NCBI GenBank assembly: GCA_018398585.1
Contig: JAGTTD010000010.1
Coordinates: forward strand, 30,358,638-30,422,637
Length of the DNA: 64,000 nt
Direction of reading: 5' to 3'
Source of the DNA: Simmondsia chinensis
Lineage: Eukaryota; Streptophyta; Magnoliopsida; Caryophyllales; Simmondsiaceae
The notes under the pieces were generated by a model that worked only from the letters and a program-made list of their open reading frames with translations, was not told where the DNA came from and did not search any database. The position numbers and the translations under genes are program-made. Below are positions 1 through 10,664 of the stretch, piece by piece (position 1 is the stretch's first letter; each line of letters starts with the position of its first letter).

Positions 1-299
1 CAGGAAACGCAGGCGCGGGGGCTAAGCTTGACAAGCCGAGGCTGGGTTGGGCTGAGGTAGCGCCTGGGCCATGCGGCGTGGGCCTGGATGGGCCTTGGCT
101 TGGGCATCCCATGAGTTCTACTCTTTGTGTATTATATTTTTTTACATATAAGGGCTTATTCAAGAAGCCTCTAGAGCATTCTAAAATATTTCAGGTAAAA
201 TTAATGCATAAAAATAATCATAATTATAATACTAAATTATGCATCTCGGTGTGTTGTCTTGACGAAGTTAGGACAAGGTCACAGTCAAGGATCGTGACA
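1..299 (-). repeat. 3' LTR of the RRM-carrying element, truncated
   Basis: This is the same sequence as the last ~320 bases of the complete LTR at 1606-2420, including the shared run GTTCTACT, the GCCTCTAGAGCATTCT block and the GGATCGTGACA end. The other end lies outside the window, so its full length cannot be measured. Several point differences from the right copy show that the insertion is not brand new. Confidence 0.85.
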
Positions 300-313
300 A
301 ACTCTTCCCCTTG
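300..313 (-). other. Polypurine tract of the RRM-carrying element
   Basis: Read on the minus strand this is AAGGGGAAGAGTT, directly abutting the TGTCACG start of the 3' LTR. That is the expected place for the plus-strand primer of an LTR retrotransposon. It fixes the orientation together with the primer site at 1590-1602. Confidence 0.75.
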
Positions 314-464
314 AAATCATCTTTGTCCTCAAGGATGTTATTGAGCGCTTCGTGCCGATCCCTATTCTTGGAAATTGTTCCCATACTCTTGCCTTGACCT
401 TGATCTTCTTGATGTCTTTTCTAGTGATCATCAGCCAAGATGGGTAACTTGGGCCTTGGGAGCT

Positions 465-1094
465 TCATTTTCTAATGCCCGTTCTAGGAAGGTGTTCCCC
501 TACCTTTGTCTTCTTGGCCTTCCTACTAAAGCCCTCTCTCTTTGTCGTTCCTTGAGTCCCATTGTGCGGTGTTGGTGCTTGTGGTGAGGCACTGTTGGGT
601 TGTTCATAACACGGGTCCTCCTTCGGTTGTTGCACGTCCCCCATCCCAGTAACTTGTGAATCAAGACCCGGTTGCTTCGGTTCATAGGTCATGGAGGCCC
701 CAAGGACTTCTTGAAGTTCCATGGGCACCATTTCAACTTCGGCCCTTGGCCCATGCGATTCTTCAGCATGGGTTGGTTCTTCCATAACGGGTGGCTCAAA
801 AGGTGGTGGCTCCATTGATTCTTTCACAAGATCACAAGGCCCTTTTTGTGGTGGTGGTGGGTGACCGAACCTCCTTCCATGGTTGTCAAAGCACGCTTGA
901 AGTTCCCAAGGTCTTGTTGCCCTAACTAATGATGCATGAGAGATCTCTTCAATGTGTGGCTCAATGAGGGTTGGCACAACCGTCTTCTCTACAACCCCAC
1001 ACCCGTGCTTTCTTTCTTGATTGTCCAAGTATTGGTTTATGGACTTGGTCAATGAAACATGGTGGCTTGCACCTTCGTCATGGAAGCTAAGCAT
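465..1094 (-). CDS. Hypothetical 209-aa proline/glutamate-rich ORF of the LTR element
   Basis: This is an open frame downstream of the RRM ORF, in a different reading frame, with 28 nt between the RRM stop codon and its first ATG. I recognise no catalytic domain and no zinc knuckle. The central part is rich in Pro, Glu and Met (for example EPPPFEPPVMEEP), and the C-terminus is basic (SRKAKKTK), which could suit nucleic-acid binding. It may be the second half of a single gag-like protein separated from the RRM part by a frameshift, or a separate ORF. It lies inside the interior of an LTR element and ends 165 bp before the 3' LTR. Function unknown. Confidence 0.4.
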   Translation of the reverse strand: MLSFHDEGASHHVSLTKSINQYLDNQERKHGCGVVEKTVVPTLIEPHIEEISHASLVRATRPWELQACFDNHGRRFGHPPPPQKGPCDLVKESMEPPPFEPPVMEEPTHAEESHGPRAEVEMVPMELQEVLGASMTYEPKQPGLDSQVTGMGDVQQPKEDPCYEQPNSASPQAPTPHNGTQGTTKREGFSRKAKKTKVGEHLPRTGIRK

Positions 1095-1122
1095 TCTTTG
1101 TGGGACTTGTCTTCATCCTTTG

Positions 1123-1473
1123 TCAACGAAGCCCTTGTTGCAGCGGCTTCTCTCTCTCTTTATTCAAGGCCATAGTGATCTTCAAATGACTCTTGAAGAG
1201 TTGGATTGTGGGCTTGGATGTTCTCACACAACATTCGTTGTAGACGCACCTTTCGCGTAGCCTCTTTCGTGCACTTTTGACATCTTCCTTTGAGGTCAAG
1301 ACCACTTGGCCTTCAACCCTTATGGTAGATGTTGAAGTGGTCTTGATTTCTTCAAGACAACCATAAGAAGAGAAGACTTGGTAGAGGACGTCTTCAGCAA
1401 TGGGATGGAGAACCTCCCAAACCTTAACAAGGAGTGTAGCCTTGTTGGAGACTTGAAGAGATTGAGCATACAT
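1123..1473 (-). CDS. PTB-like RRM protein encoded inside a non-autonomous LTR element
   Basis: A 116-aa frame that starts 117 nt after the primer site, where a gag gene would normally begin. Residues ~18-100 resemble an RNA-recognition motif of the polypyrimidine-tract-binding type. The stretch VLHPIAEDVLYQVFSSYG matches the PTB pattern of a proline-containing loop, helix 1 (DVLxQVFSxxG) and the following E-x-I strand. The later VYNECC segment matches the (I/V)YNxCC signature near the end of PTB RRMs. The usual RNP1 aromatic residues are weak. Family knowledge: such RRMs bind pyrimidine-rich RNA. Inference: the domain was captured from a host gene and may act as an RNA-binding gag substitute. 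The frame stops before the second ORF, so the protein may be truncated by a frameshift. A diverged gag remains an alternative. Confidence 0.55.
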   Translation of the reverse strand: MYAQSLQVSNKATLLVKVWEVLHPIAEDVLYQVFSSYGCLEEIKTTSTSTIRVEGQVVLTSKEDVKSARKRLRERCVYNECCVRTSKPTIQLFKSHLKITMALNKEREKPLQQGLR

Positions 1474-1589
1474 TTTTTTTTTTTTTATAAATTATAATAA
1501 AAATGCACCGGAATTTTTTTTTTTTTTTTAAATTCGAAAATGAGATCACCGAAAACGTAAAGGATAATTTGAGCCTCCGATCGAAAGAT

Positions 1590-1602
1590 GGCTCTGATAC
1601 CA
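1590..1602 (-). other. Primer-binding site (initiator Met-tRNA type)
   Basis: The plus-strand sequence GGCTCTGATACCA is the reverse complement of TGGTATCAGAGCC, which pairs with the 3' end of plant initiator tRNA-Met. It lies three bases from the LTR boundary at 1606 and shows that the element is transcribed from the minus strand. Confidence 0.9.
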
Positions 1603-1605
1603 CTT

Positions 1606-2420
1606 TGTCACAATCCTAAGATTTGTGACTTGGTTCTGGATAGGAATTTGAAAGATAAGTTTAGAATTTGAGATGAGAAGAGAATGATTTAGAATTTAGA
1701 TGAGAAAAGAAGTTAGAATTGAGCATGAGCTCATGAATTTAGATGAGAAAGTAGAATTAGCGATAATTGGAGATGAGGGAATTAAGAGTAAGAACTCTTG
1801 AATTCATTGATATTTCATTGATTGATTGATTATAACTTACAACTCATACATATTTATAGTACTCATCACAAACTACTAACATTAACTTCCTAAGGCTAAG
1901 TACATGAACCTCGTAACTCCTAGCTCCTCCTTCAAAGCTCACATGTGATTTCAAGGGAAAATGGCGGGAAACACCAAGGGAAAAATGGAGGGAAAACTCT
2001 TTAACTAGCCTAGATATTTCTTAAGTAATTTCTATAATAATTCATGGGTTTGGGCCTTGAAAAATCGGGGCACCCAAATTGGGCCAAGGCATGAGAACTA
2101 GGCCTGGCCGGGAAGGGCCAGGACACACAGGTGCGGGGGTTGGGCTGGGCTGGACAAGCGGATGCTGGGCTGGGTTGGGGTAGCGTCTGGGCCGTGTGGC
2201 GTGGGCCTGGACAGGCCTTGGCTTGGGCATCCCATGAGTTCTACTAGTTGTGTTATAATTTTTTACATATAAGGACTTATTCAAGAAGCCTCTAGAGCAT
2301 TCTGGAATATTCCGGGTAAAATTAAAATATAAAAATAATTATAATTAAAATACTAAATTATGCGTCTTGGTGTGTTGTCATGACGAGGTTAGGACAAGGC
2401 CACGGTTAAGGATCGTGACA
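1606..2420 (-). repeat. 5' LTR of the RRM-carrying element (815 bp)
   Basis: The boundaries are TGTCAC at 1606 and GTGACA at 2420, a perfect 6-bp terminal inverted repeat. On the minus strand a TATA-like ACTATAAATATG occurs near 1850-1862, a plausible U3/R junction. The GC-rich part at 2090-2225 (repeated GGGCTGG and GGGTTGG motifs) is U3. The outer end is identical in layout to the truncated LTR at 1-299. Confidence 0.85.
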
Positions 2421-2604
2421 AGCATCTCATGGTTGGGCAACCAGCCCAACCAACATCACAATAACCATGAAGCAAACGATCACTATCTAAAGGCAGAAAT
2501 ATACCCTGTCCAGGTCTACCCTTTAGGTGCCGCAATACCAGCATGGCTACATCAACATAAGGCTGTCTTAGATCATGCATAAATTGACTCAAAATTGGAA
2601 CAGC
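2421..2604 (-). pseudogene. copia RNase H fragment interrupted by an insertion
   Basis: The frame reads SQFMHDLRQPYVDVAMLVLR, then HLKGRPGQG, then CDVGWAGCP, which is the start of the copia RNase H region. The first catalytic Asp motif (normally C-x-x-DWAGC) reads CDVGWAGC, so the Asp before Trp is replaced by Gly. The frame passes from copia into LTR sequence at 2421/2420. The rest of the domain is absent from the window. Confidence 0.85.
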
Positions 2605-3640
2605 TTAATAAATGTCAGGTCGAGTGATGGTGAGATATAATAGACGCCCTACCAACTGCCTATATTGGCCTACATTCGACATAGAGTTACCAACTCCATC
2701 ACCTAACCCGTGATTTTGAGTAATCGGTGTGGATACCGGTTTGGCTCCCAATAGTCCAGCCTCACTGAGAATGTCAACAGTATAGTTTCTTTGGCTTAGC
2801 ATGATTCCTTTAGGTGAACATGCTACTTCTATGCCCAAAAAATACTTAGTAGGTCCTAGGTCTTTAATTCCAAAAGCTTTATTCAAAATCCCTTTTACTT
2901 TCGCTATGTTCTCCATATTATTTCAAGTAATTATCACATCATCCACATATATTAAAACAACAGTGTATACATCTTTGTGGAAAAATGTAAAAAGAGAATA
3001 ATCGGTTTTTGATTGATGAAAACTGATCCCTACAATTGTGAAAGTAATTTTTCATTCCTGTTACGGAGGCTTGTTTTAGCCCATAAAGAGATTTACGAAG
3101 ACAACAGACTTTCTCTTCACGTTGACGCTCAAAACCTAAGGGTAACTTCATACATACTTTTTCCCTTAGATCTCCATGGAGAAAAGCATTGTTTACATCT
3201 AGTGACCAATTTAGCGATCGGAGCAAAGGTATCGTGATAATCAGTACCTTCTACTTAAGTGAAGCCCTTGGGAAAAGACGCGCCTTGTATCATTCAATCA
3301 TCCCGTCTGACTTGTACTTCACTTTGTAGACCCACTTTGAATCTATGGCCTTTTTGTCATTGGGAAAACTTTCAAACGTCCAAGTGCGATTCTCTTCTAA
3401 AGCCTATATGTCTTTTTCCATAGCATCTCTCCAATGCTTGAAATGCACGGCTTGTTGATATGTTTTTAGCTCATTACCAAAAGTGATGACGTTTAAAAGA
3501 CTAACATGAGCATTAGAAAATTGTGCATTAGATACAAAATTTGAGATAGGATAAGCTATACCCAAATTGGCCAATGGAAAAGAGTAAGAGTATGGGCTAT
3601 AGAGGAAGGTACATAACAAACATAATCTCTATACTTCAAA
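2605..3640 (-). pseudogene. copia reverse transcriptase, decayed
   Basis: The RVT_2 family is recognised from several pieces in order: the pre-RT segment near 3619-3404 (HFKHWRDAMEKDI), the [12 protein letters not shown] motif with the first catalytic Asp and [12 protein letters not shown] (3226-3080), an intact YVDDVII catalytic box near 2938-2955, and the post-catalytic segment IKDLGPTKYFLGIEVA to LYLTITRPDIY (2916-2605). The frame is broken between these pieces, so no active enzyme can be made. It would copy element RNA into cDNA if intact. Confidence 0.9.
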
Positions 3641-3917
3641 GGAACCGACCATATACGAGCACTTCTTCTAGCAACAATGTCTGGATTATCTTCCTCATTC
3701 AAATCAAATCGGTGGCCACTGTGACCACCTGCTGTCTCATTGTCTGCGTCACCGGCCGACCTGCTGTCGACTGGAATTTTTGTGTGAGTCTTGGTCGGCA
3801 GTGAGTCTATCGAGGTATCCTAAGAAGATCTTCCTTTCTGTGCAGTTACCAGTTCCACACGAGCCGGTACTTCTTCAATAAAGACATGATCCTGAACAAC
3901 GTTGGGTAAAATACCAT

Positions 3918-4793
3918 CTAATGTAGGTTGAGTATTACGAGTTTAAGGTAAGGAAAATCGTCTTCATAAAATGGAACATCCCTTAAAACAATAATTTTCT
4001 TATCTTCGACACTATAAATCTTGTGCCCCTTTTGGCCATGTGGGTACCCAACAAATATCCCTAGACTTGCATGACTATCAAACTTATTACGTGTTTTATT
4101 ATAAAAATAACACCGACATTCAAGATCTCGTAAACGATCATAATGCCAAGGCCTTTTACCCATTAAAATCTCATATGGACTTTTGCTCATAAGTGAAACA
4201 GAAGGCGTTAAAATTTTAAGGTAAGCCGCTATCAAAATGCACTCACCCCAAAAACGTTCAGGCAAAGTGGCTTGAAAACGTAGTGCTCGACCAACCTCTA
4301 AGAGATGCTCGTGTTTGCGCTCAAAAACTCCATGTTGTTGAGGCATCCCAGTCAAAGACTTTTGAAATTGAATCCCCATGTTGATCATAGAAGTCCAATA
4401 AAGGCCCGTACTTCAATTCTTGTCCATTGCCGCTCCTTACTTGTTTGACCTGAAGGCCAAATTGAGTATCAACCACTCTATAAAAATTCACGAGTATTTT
4501 ATGAGCTTGGGATTGTTCCTTCATCAAATAAACCCATGTAAAACGGCTAAAATCATCGAAAATAGTAAGAAATATCGCGCCCCTATTAACTGCACAGTTC
4601 GATATGGTCCCCAAATATCATAATGTATAAGCTCGAAACAAACATTTATCTTTGAAGTCGACAATGAAAAAGGCAAACATGCCTGTTTGGCATGGTGGCA
4701 GCAATGAAAAACAAAATTCGTCCTTTTAACATTCAAATGCGGAAAAATAGATAACTTCGAGAAAGGAACATGCCCTAAATGAAAATGCCACAA
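3918..4793 (-). pseudogene. copia gag-pre-integrase and integrase, decayed
   Basis: The piece at 4793-4524 has WHFHLGHVPFSKL, a paired-Cys/His-like zinc region and DIWGPYR with the first catalytic Asp. The piece at 4614-4321 covers the core (DDFSRFTWVYL), but the second Asp motif, normally R-S-D-N-G, is RSGNG with Gly encoded at 4431-4429. The piece at 4388-3918 keeps the glutamate in QQHGVFERKH and the downstream GYPHGQKGHKIY and LRDVPFYEDDFPYL segments. The D-to-G change and the frame breaks make it inactive. Confidence 0.9.
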
Positions 4794-4808
4794 AACAACC
4801 TCCTTATT

Positions 4809-5260
4809 CTAAATTGAAACAAATGACGATGCCAGTGATGAAGAGGAACCCGCTGACCGAATCTCCATGCAGTATAGCCCATCCCTTAGTCTACCCGCTT
4901 CAATCAGCTTCTTCGAGTGTAGGTCATATATATAACAAAAATTGGGATGAAACGTAAATGCACAATTTTCAGGACGTGTTAGTTTACTCACGGGACAATA
5001 AGTTGCAATGAAAAATAGGCACGTGCAGAACATCCCTGAGAATGAGATTTTCTGAAATACGGACTTTTCCCGTATGGGAAACCAACATATTAGACCCGTT
5101 AGGGAATCTAACAGGCCCCACCGTGACATTAACAACAATATCAAACATCGAGGACAAAGATGAAACCATGCGATCTTGTATCAATAATCCAACTCAACGA
5201 AGGTGTCGCAACCTGACCTGTTAAATTTATACTAGGAGAGACAACAGTGGATCCAAGTAA
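4809..5260 (-). pseudogene. copia aspartic protease region, active site damaged
   Basis: Near 5200 the minus strand reads WIIDTRS where the family has W-I-I-D-x-G-A-S-D-H-M, so the D-T/S-G-A core has been disrupted by a small deletion. It is followed by MVSSLSSMFD, the KxRxPNGSNMLVSHTGKVR-like strand (5110-5050) and RDVLHVPIFHCNLLS. The gag-pre-integrase leader (KLTRPENCAFTFHPNFC) follows to 4809. The protease would process the gag-pol polyprotein if intact. Confidence 0.8.
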
Positions 5261-5339
5261 AGCAAACATTTGCTAATATTGGCACTGCGAAAGTCCCCAA
5301 ATAGGGCTGTCACTAGTCGATTGGGCTGCTACAACCGCA

Positions 5340-6271
5340 ACTAATGCATTTTGTCCACTTCCTTCCGTTGCCTTGTTTCTCCAACCCGGTGGATAGCCAA
5401 TCAACTCAAAGCACCTTTCCTTCGTGTGTCCCTATTTCTTACAATGCGTACAAGTGAAATGGTTAGAACGTTGAGAAGATATGCCAGCAGCAAGCTGTAC
5501 ACCACCAGCCGTAGCGAGATGCATCCCTTTTACGGCAAAAACCAATGCTTTGGGATGAGTAATTTGGTCGGTTGCGATCCTCTACTATTTTTCTTCTTGA
5601 CATAACAAAGAATAAGCATTCCCAATGGTGGTCAAGGGTTTAGTGTTCAAAAGTTAAGATTTAATAGTGGAAAAGGATGGATCAAGTCCCATAAGCAAAT
5701 CTAACAATCTTTCCATATCCCGGATTAAGGAAAAGGCCTAACCTGAACCGTAAGTGCAAGGGGGAATGGCAACCAAGGTATAAAGTTCATCTCATAGAGA
5801 TCTTAGTTTGACAAAATAATAGAAAATAGACTTATTCTCTTGTTTTAATTGCGAGATCTTGCACTTAATTTCATAGATATGGGGAACATTACCTTGCGAA
5901 AAACGTTCATTAAGGTCCAGCCAAATGTCACAGGAGATTTCAAAATAGGTGACGCTAGCATTGATTTCTTTTGAAACCGAGTTGGTAAGCCAAGAAGATA
6001 CCATTGAGTCGCAAGCACTCCAATTCTCAAAATCCGGAGAATTCTCATCAAGTTTTTCGATGCTTCCATCAAGAAAGCCGATTTTGCATTTAGCTTTGAA
6101 AACTTTAAGAATTGAGTGTTTCCTTGCCAGGAAATTTGGCCCGGTTAAAACATCTTGAACCAAAATAAGCCTTGGATCCGAGGGATGTAAAAAATAAGGA
6201 GAAGTAGCACCTAGCACTCCTTTTGAAACAACGACTGGAGCCTCAACTTGGTTGGAATTTTCCCCTGACAT
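5340..6271 (-). pseudogene. copia gag (UBN2-type) with CCHC knuckle
   Basis: I chose the ATG at 6271 (MSGENSNQ), 117 nt past the primer site; a longer frame begins at 6340 but adds only a Phe-rich run coded by a poly-A tract. Landmarks are SPYFLHPSDPRL, VFKAKCKIGFLDGSI, FENWSACDSMVSSWL and DIWLDLNERFSQGNVP, all shared with the copia array further right. The first frame ends at 5792. Near 5460-5340 a knuckle region ends in RCFELIGYPPGW with frame damage. Gag would form the particle that packages RNA. Confidence 0.85.
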
Positions 6272-6387
6272 TATAAAATTAATGCGACAAAGAAAGGCAA
6301 AAAAAAAAAAAAAAAGAAGAGAATGCTCACAAACAGTCAAGGTTCACGGCTAGAAGAAGGGAATATCGGACTTGCAAGATCAAGCCT

Positions 6388-6399
6388 GCTCTGATATCG
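6388..6399 (-). other. Decayed primer-binding site
   Basis: The plus strand reads GCTCTGATATCG, the reverse complement of a mutated Met-tRNA primer site (the consensus complement is GCTCTGATACCA). It sits between gag and the TG start of the LTR at 6400. Confidence 0.7.
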
Positions 6400-6875
6400 T
6401 GTAGAAAATGTGAAACAATTAAAGGGTAATACTTTTTTTGATTGAGTTATTCAAAGAGTACAATTTACATGTAAATAAATAGCAAAAAACATAGAATGTA
6501 GGAAAATTAGCCCTAGAATCAAGGAAAAAAACTAAAGTAAAGCCTGCCTAATCTTGCCTAAAAGTACACGGCTATCAAGGATGGAAAGAAGAAGAAATTA
6601 GCCATAATCCATGGTAAGTAAATAAGGAAGAGATCTTAGACAATATACTATACTACGTTCAAAATAAAGAATACATGTGCAAGGAACTAAATGCAAGGTA
6701 TTATACAAAAGAATAAGACTAGAATTTAACAAGGGCCCTAAACATACAAGATTCGAAAGCCAAATCTTGACCCGATGAGCCCTTTTTCCACACATGATCA
6801 GGTTTCTCAGAATAGTCTTCGAATTTGTCCATTTGGCTTGTTCTTAACCGCTTTTCACGATTCCTAGTTCCAACA
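6400..6875 (-). repeat. 5' LTR of the copia element (476 bp, one copy only)
   Basis: The start TGTAGAAA at 6400 follows directly after the primer site. The end is placed at CCAACA (6875), because TGTAGA/TGTTGGAA would give TG...CA ends. The second LTR is outside the window, so the outer boundary is an estimate and the flanking CGTAC (6876-6880) cannot be confirmed as a target duplication. Confidence 0.6.
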
Positions 6876-7220
6876 CGTACCAAGCTTAACTATATAAAGA
6901 TTATACCAAAACACATGCGTAATAGTCGAAAATATCATAGGAATGGGGTATAAACAATATAAAATATAATACACGTCAAGGGCCCTTGGACACATCATCC
7001 CCTTGTGGCATTAGGCTTCTTGTTGTTCCTGTTGTTGTATGTATAAGATAGATGTTTGATCAATATATATGACATATATGTAATCCCAAGTAGTACAATG
7101 AAAATCTTTTTAAAGCGTATTCCTGTTTTATGTCTTGATCATGCCTTCAAATTTTGGTTCTTTGTTGCATGTTTGTGTTTGCTCCCTTTTTGACCATTGA
7201 TCTATTGATTTATTTCATAT
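6876..7220. other. AT-rich spacer between two elements
   Basis: No ORF with recognisable similarity and no RNA gene is seen. It is bounded on the left by the copia LTR and on the right by the CAAAT target duplication of the next element, so it is probably old flanking DNA. Confidence 0.6.
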
Positions 7221-7225
7221 CAAAT

Positions 7226-8389
7226 TGTTGCGAATTCGGGCCCTAAATCGGACCCGAACACAACTCGAAAAACAGGATCTTGTCCCAGCACTAAGCAACG
7301 AAAAACCCACAAACAAAACAATGCGGAAATTAAACCATAAGCAATGAAAACAACGAAGAACACGCGATATACGTGGTTTGACACCTTAGCGAGGTCCTAC
7401 TCCACGGGCCTCCGTTTTCAGAGGAGTCAAATCAACTATGAGTAAAGTTAGGGTTACAAACACAGACCGAGCATCAAGTCTAAAACGAAAACCATAACAG
7501 AGATTAAAGCAAGAAAACGAGAAAGAACAAGATGAAAGCCATCACCGAGCGAATACGGGCGAAGAACAGCCTAGGGACTCGAACCCTAGACGGAATTGTG
7601 AAGAAGACCTCGTTTGGGACGACGCATCGCCTTGAACCGAGCATCCTGAGCTCCAAAGGTTCACCACCATCTTCTTCTCCTTAATCTTCAGCCTCCTACC
7701 TCAGACTTCACGCTTTCTCTCTCCTCGGGCTTTCTCTCACTAGAAAGTCGTCTCTCTCCTCCATTTCTCCTTTCTCTCTTTCTCTGCATTTTGTTTCGTT
7801 TAGTTACAGAGGAAAAACCCATCCCCTCTTTTGCTCTCTGTTAAAATAATGCTCTTCAATGTAAAAAATAAAACTGTGGAGTTTGCTTCATTTTCATTTC
7901 CTTAACTGTTCAAATTATATAAAGCAACAGTGACAAGCCAAAATCCAATGGACAACACTGGGACACGTGGCAACAATCTGATGTTTAGGTACAGCTGGCT
8001 AGGCACGGGTAACGGGTATGGGAAACCGGGTCGAGTAATAACCACTGGGTAATAATAACAAACCTGATATTATTTTTACCCAAAAGAAAATACAATATAT
8101 TTTCCAAATCTTTTAACCCATTTTAAAACCCAATTCAAATCAATAAAAATTGTCTATAATTTCTATTCTCCAAATTAGGATATAATTATACAAGTTTACC
8201 TCCAGCGCGCCTACACAAGGCGGGTGGCTAAAACCGGCAAACGACATCCTAATTTCCCAAATAGAAATTCTTTGACAATTTTAACCTTTCATTTAGTCAA
8301 GACGCTTCAGCCTATTATTACTGATGAACTTATATAACTCAGTTACATTCTATAGTGGATATCGAATTTCATGGGACCATAATCCAACA
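7226..8389 (-). repeat. 3' LTR of the LARD-like element
   Basis: It aligns base for base in layout with 10665-11828: GAATTCGGGCCC near the start, the CGCGATATACGTGG block, a Ser/Leu-like pyrimidine tract (CTTTCTCTCTC), an ATTATATAAAG TATA-like site (minus-strand TTTATATAAT) and the TAGTGGATATCGAATT end. The purine-rich minus-strand sequence TGGTGGAGTT at 8390-8399 is the likely polypurine tract. Confidence 0.9.
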
Positions 8390-10649
8390 AACTCCACCAT
8401 GGTCTCATGAAATTAACTTACACGCTCCTTCGGAAATAGAGGCCATTTCGAAAACCAAGTTTCAAACCAAGAAACCAAACATGCTCACTCAACAACATGG
8501 GCTCAATCATGGTGATCAAGTCTATCACAATTTCAACACGAAATCCAGGCTAAACATGCAATTCACCTAGAATACAACTTAGCCAAATCAATTCATATAT
8601 TGCATCACAAGACTCCACCATGACCAATATCCAAAAAACAACCCAACATAAGCAAACAACTTAATGACCATTACTCAAATAATATAAGGTACCTAAACAT
8701 AAACTTACCAAACAAATGGTCAATCTAAGGTTCATTAGACCTATACCTTACCCTTTTCCTAAAAACTAGAAAATAAGGCATTAAACAATAATCCTAAGGG
8801 TATACAAGTCTCCCAAGACAACACCATGTCCACATATGACTCAAACATATCATGTTTTCCCAACTCTTGGCTAAAATTCAGTAAAATAGCTCAAATACAT
8901 AATAATATGCAGAAAATTCAGCAGCTTTTATCATATTCCAGCAGCAATCAGCCAAAAATGCAGTAAAATTAGTATGAGGAGCACTAAAGACAGCATACCA
9001 GCATGTAGCAGTCCAAAACAGCAACAAATTCATCTTGAACTAGTCCATAAACAACATGTTTATCATCACTTCAAGCAACAAGTACCAATATATTCAACTC
9101 GATTCCAACATAGCCTTGGGAAATACATGAGACGTAAACATGGAGACCAAGTACACTAAATCACACATAGATTTTCCATAAGAACTCACAAGTTCTCTAA
9201 ACCCTTTACAATGATCAACTATTTCACTTAGTTCACTCAAACATTTGCAAGAAACACCAATTCTCGCATACAAAGTCTAATCCATGATTAAACTCAAAAC
9301 ATGCAATGCTCTATCTACACACGGGGTCCAAGATTGTGCAACTAGACATGCCTAACCTAAGAGTTGTCAATCCTAGGTTCAAGGCTTCCATTCCAACAAG
9401 TTTACAATCAACCTCAAGCATTAAACACATGTTAACCACTACAATCACATAGAACATTGAAAAGGCACATAATTCAATTTCTAAACAGCACAATTAGCCA
9501 CACAACAGCAGCACCAACACCATGCCAGAGTGTTCAAACTAACACCAAAATAGAATCCAAACCAAGGACTCCCATCCGACCACCAATTGGGTCAGGCTCG
9601 AGCAATTTACCTCCGAAATCGCTCCACCAAAACAAGAACCTACTCCGGATTCTCAACCGACCATACACGAGGCCGAACAAGCGATTAACCCCGAACCGCT
9701 CCACCAATTAGATGCACCTAGAGCTTTCTCACTTCAAGATAAACCTTTAGTCTCAAAGCATAAACATCTTTTCCACAACAAGAAACCACAGGATGTTCAA
9801 ACAATAACGAGAAATCCATGCTACCTAGGCCACCTAATCGAGTGTCCTAAACCAAGACACTTAAAAGACTCATATCAACTTCCACGTCGGAGACAAACTA
9901 GGGCTTTGGACGCAGTCTGACGCTTAAACCAAATGACCCATCTCCAATACTAGTCCAACCCGACTAGAGACAACCAATGACTTCAAGAAGGTCCTAACCA
10001 ATTAGATACTTCTAAGGTTCCAAAAGAAAACTTAGTTTTCTCAACCATTCAGGGATATCCAATGTTCTATACCTAAGATAGTTATTCTCCAAGCATCTCT
10101 CAAGAAACATCTACCACACACACCCCACCACCTATTAAATCTAAAATAGGTAGTAAAAGTCCTCAATCTAGGTCAAAACAAAGCATCCCACGCCCAAACC
10201 AACACCCCGTTCTAATTGTAAAGCCAAACCTAAATTTCTGATAGTGATTTAACATTTTCATTTTTCTTTCATATCGCACATATGTTCTTCCTTGTTCCGG
10301 ACTTTTATCATACTACCACATACACAGCAGTAGCCGAAAAATAACACTCAGATTTTTTGCAGAAACGAAAAGCCCATTGATCATCTCAAAACAAGTGTTC
10401 TTGTTAAAACCCACTTGAAAATTTTGACTCAAAAAATTTCACAAAAAACAAGAAATATTTCAGACCCTATTTCTATAAATATTTTCTTGGTTCTTTCATT
10501 TCTCTCCAAGAAACAAAGAACATCCCAAATTTTTCAAGAAAACCCTAGATCTAAAAATCAAGGCAATCCAACACAAAACCCTCATTCTGGTTCTGGTCTC
10601 GTTCGTGTTTTTTTTTTCGTTCTTACCGTGCAAATGGACACCGAACCAA
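8390..10649 (-). other. Non-coding interior of the LARD-like element
   Basis: This stretch carries only short frames without a recognisable domain. It is A/C-rich on the plus strand, with many CAACA and AACCA runs. No protease, integrase, RT or RNase H motif is visible. Interiors of such derivative elements usually contain packaging and dimerisation signals rather than genes; that role is inferred here. Confidence 0.7.
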
Positions 10650-10662
10650 GGCTCTGGTACCA
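10650..10662 (-). other. Primer-binding site of the LARD-like element
   Basis: The plus strand GGCTCTGGTACCA is the reverse complement of TGGTACCAGAGCC, one base from the standard initiator Met-tRNA site. It lies two bases from the LTR start at 10665. Confidence 0.88.
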
Positions 10663-10664
10663 CT

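Larger units (their letters stand above)
1..2420 (-). mobile_element. Small non-autonomous LTR retrotransposon carrying an RRM ORF (left LTR cut by window edge)
   Basis: Positions 1-299 and about 2101-2420 are clearly the same sequence, and both end in GGATCGTGACA. Read on the minus strand the order is 5' LTR (2420 to 1606), a Met-tRNA-type primer site (1602-1590), about 1.3 kb of interior with two ORFs, a purine-rich tract (313-300), then the 3' LTR running off the window. The complete LTR has matching ends, TGTCAC and GTGACA. There is no protease, integrase or RT, so mobility would need enzymes supplied by another element. It interrupts the RNase H frame of the copia element to its right. 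The five bases beside it at 2421-2425 are AGCAT; the partner copy of this target duplication lies outside the window. Confidence 0.85.
2421..6875 (-). mobile_element. Degenerate Ty1/copia retrotransposon, 3' part displaced by the element at 1-2420
   Basis: On the minus strand the order is LTR (6875-6400), primer site, gag, CCHC knuckle, protease, gag-pre-integrase, integrase, RT, then RNase H. This is the order of copia elements, with integrase before RT. RNase H is cut at 2421 just after the WAGCP motif by the inserted LTR element. Stops and frameshifts separate every domain. The gag shares many residues with the 18.6-39.9 kb array (FENWSACDSMVSSWL), but the LTR is different, so it is a sister family. 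The remaining RNase H and the 3' LTR must lie left of the window. Confidence 0.9.

Noticed and set aside
78..314. 78-aa plus-strand frame at the window start
   Set aside because: It runs antisense through the LTR and over its TGACA end; no domain is seen.
7571..7590. GGGTTCGAGTCCC on the minus strand, a perfect Pol III B box
   Set aside because: It lies inside a 1164-bp LTR present in two copies. No A box or tRNA fold could be placed around it, and the motif is embedded in a CTAGGG/CCCTAG palindrome.
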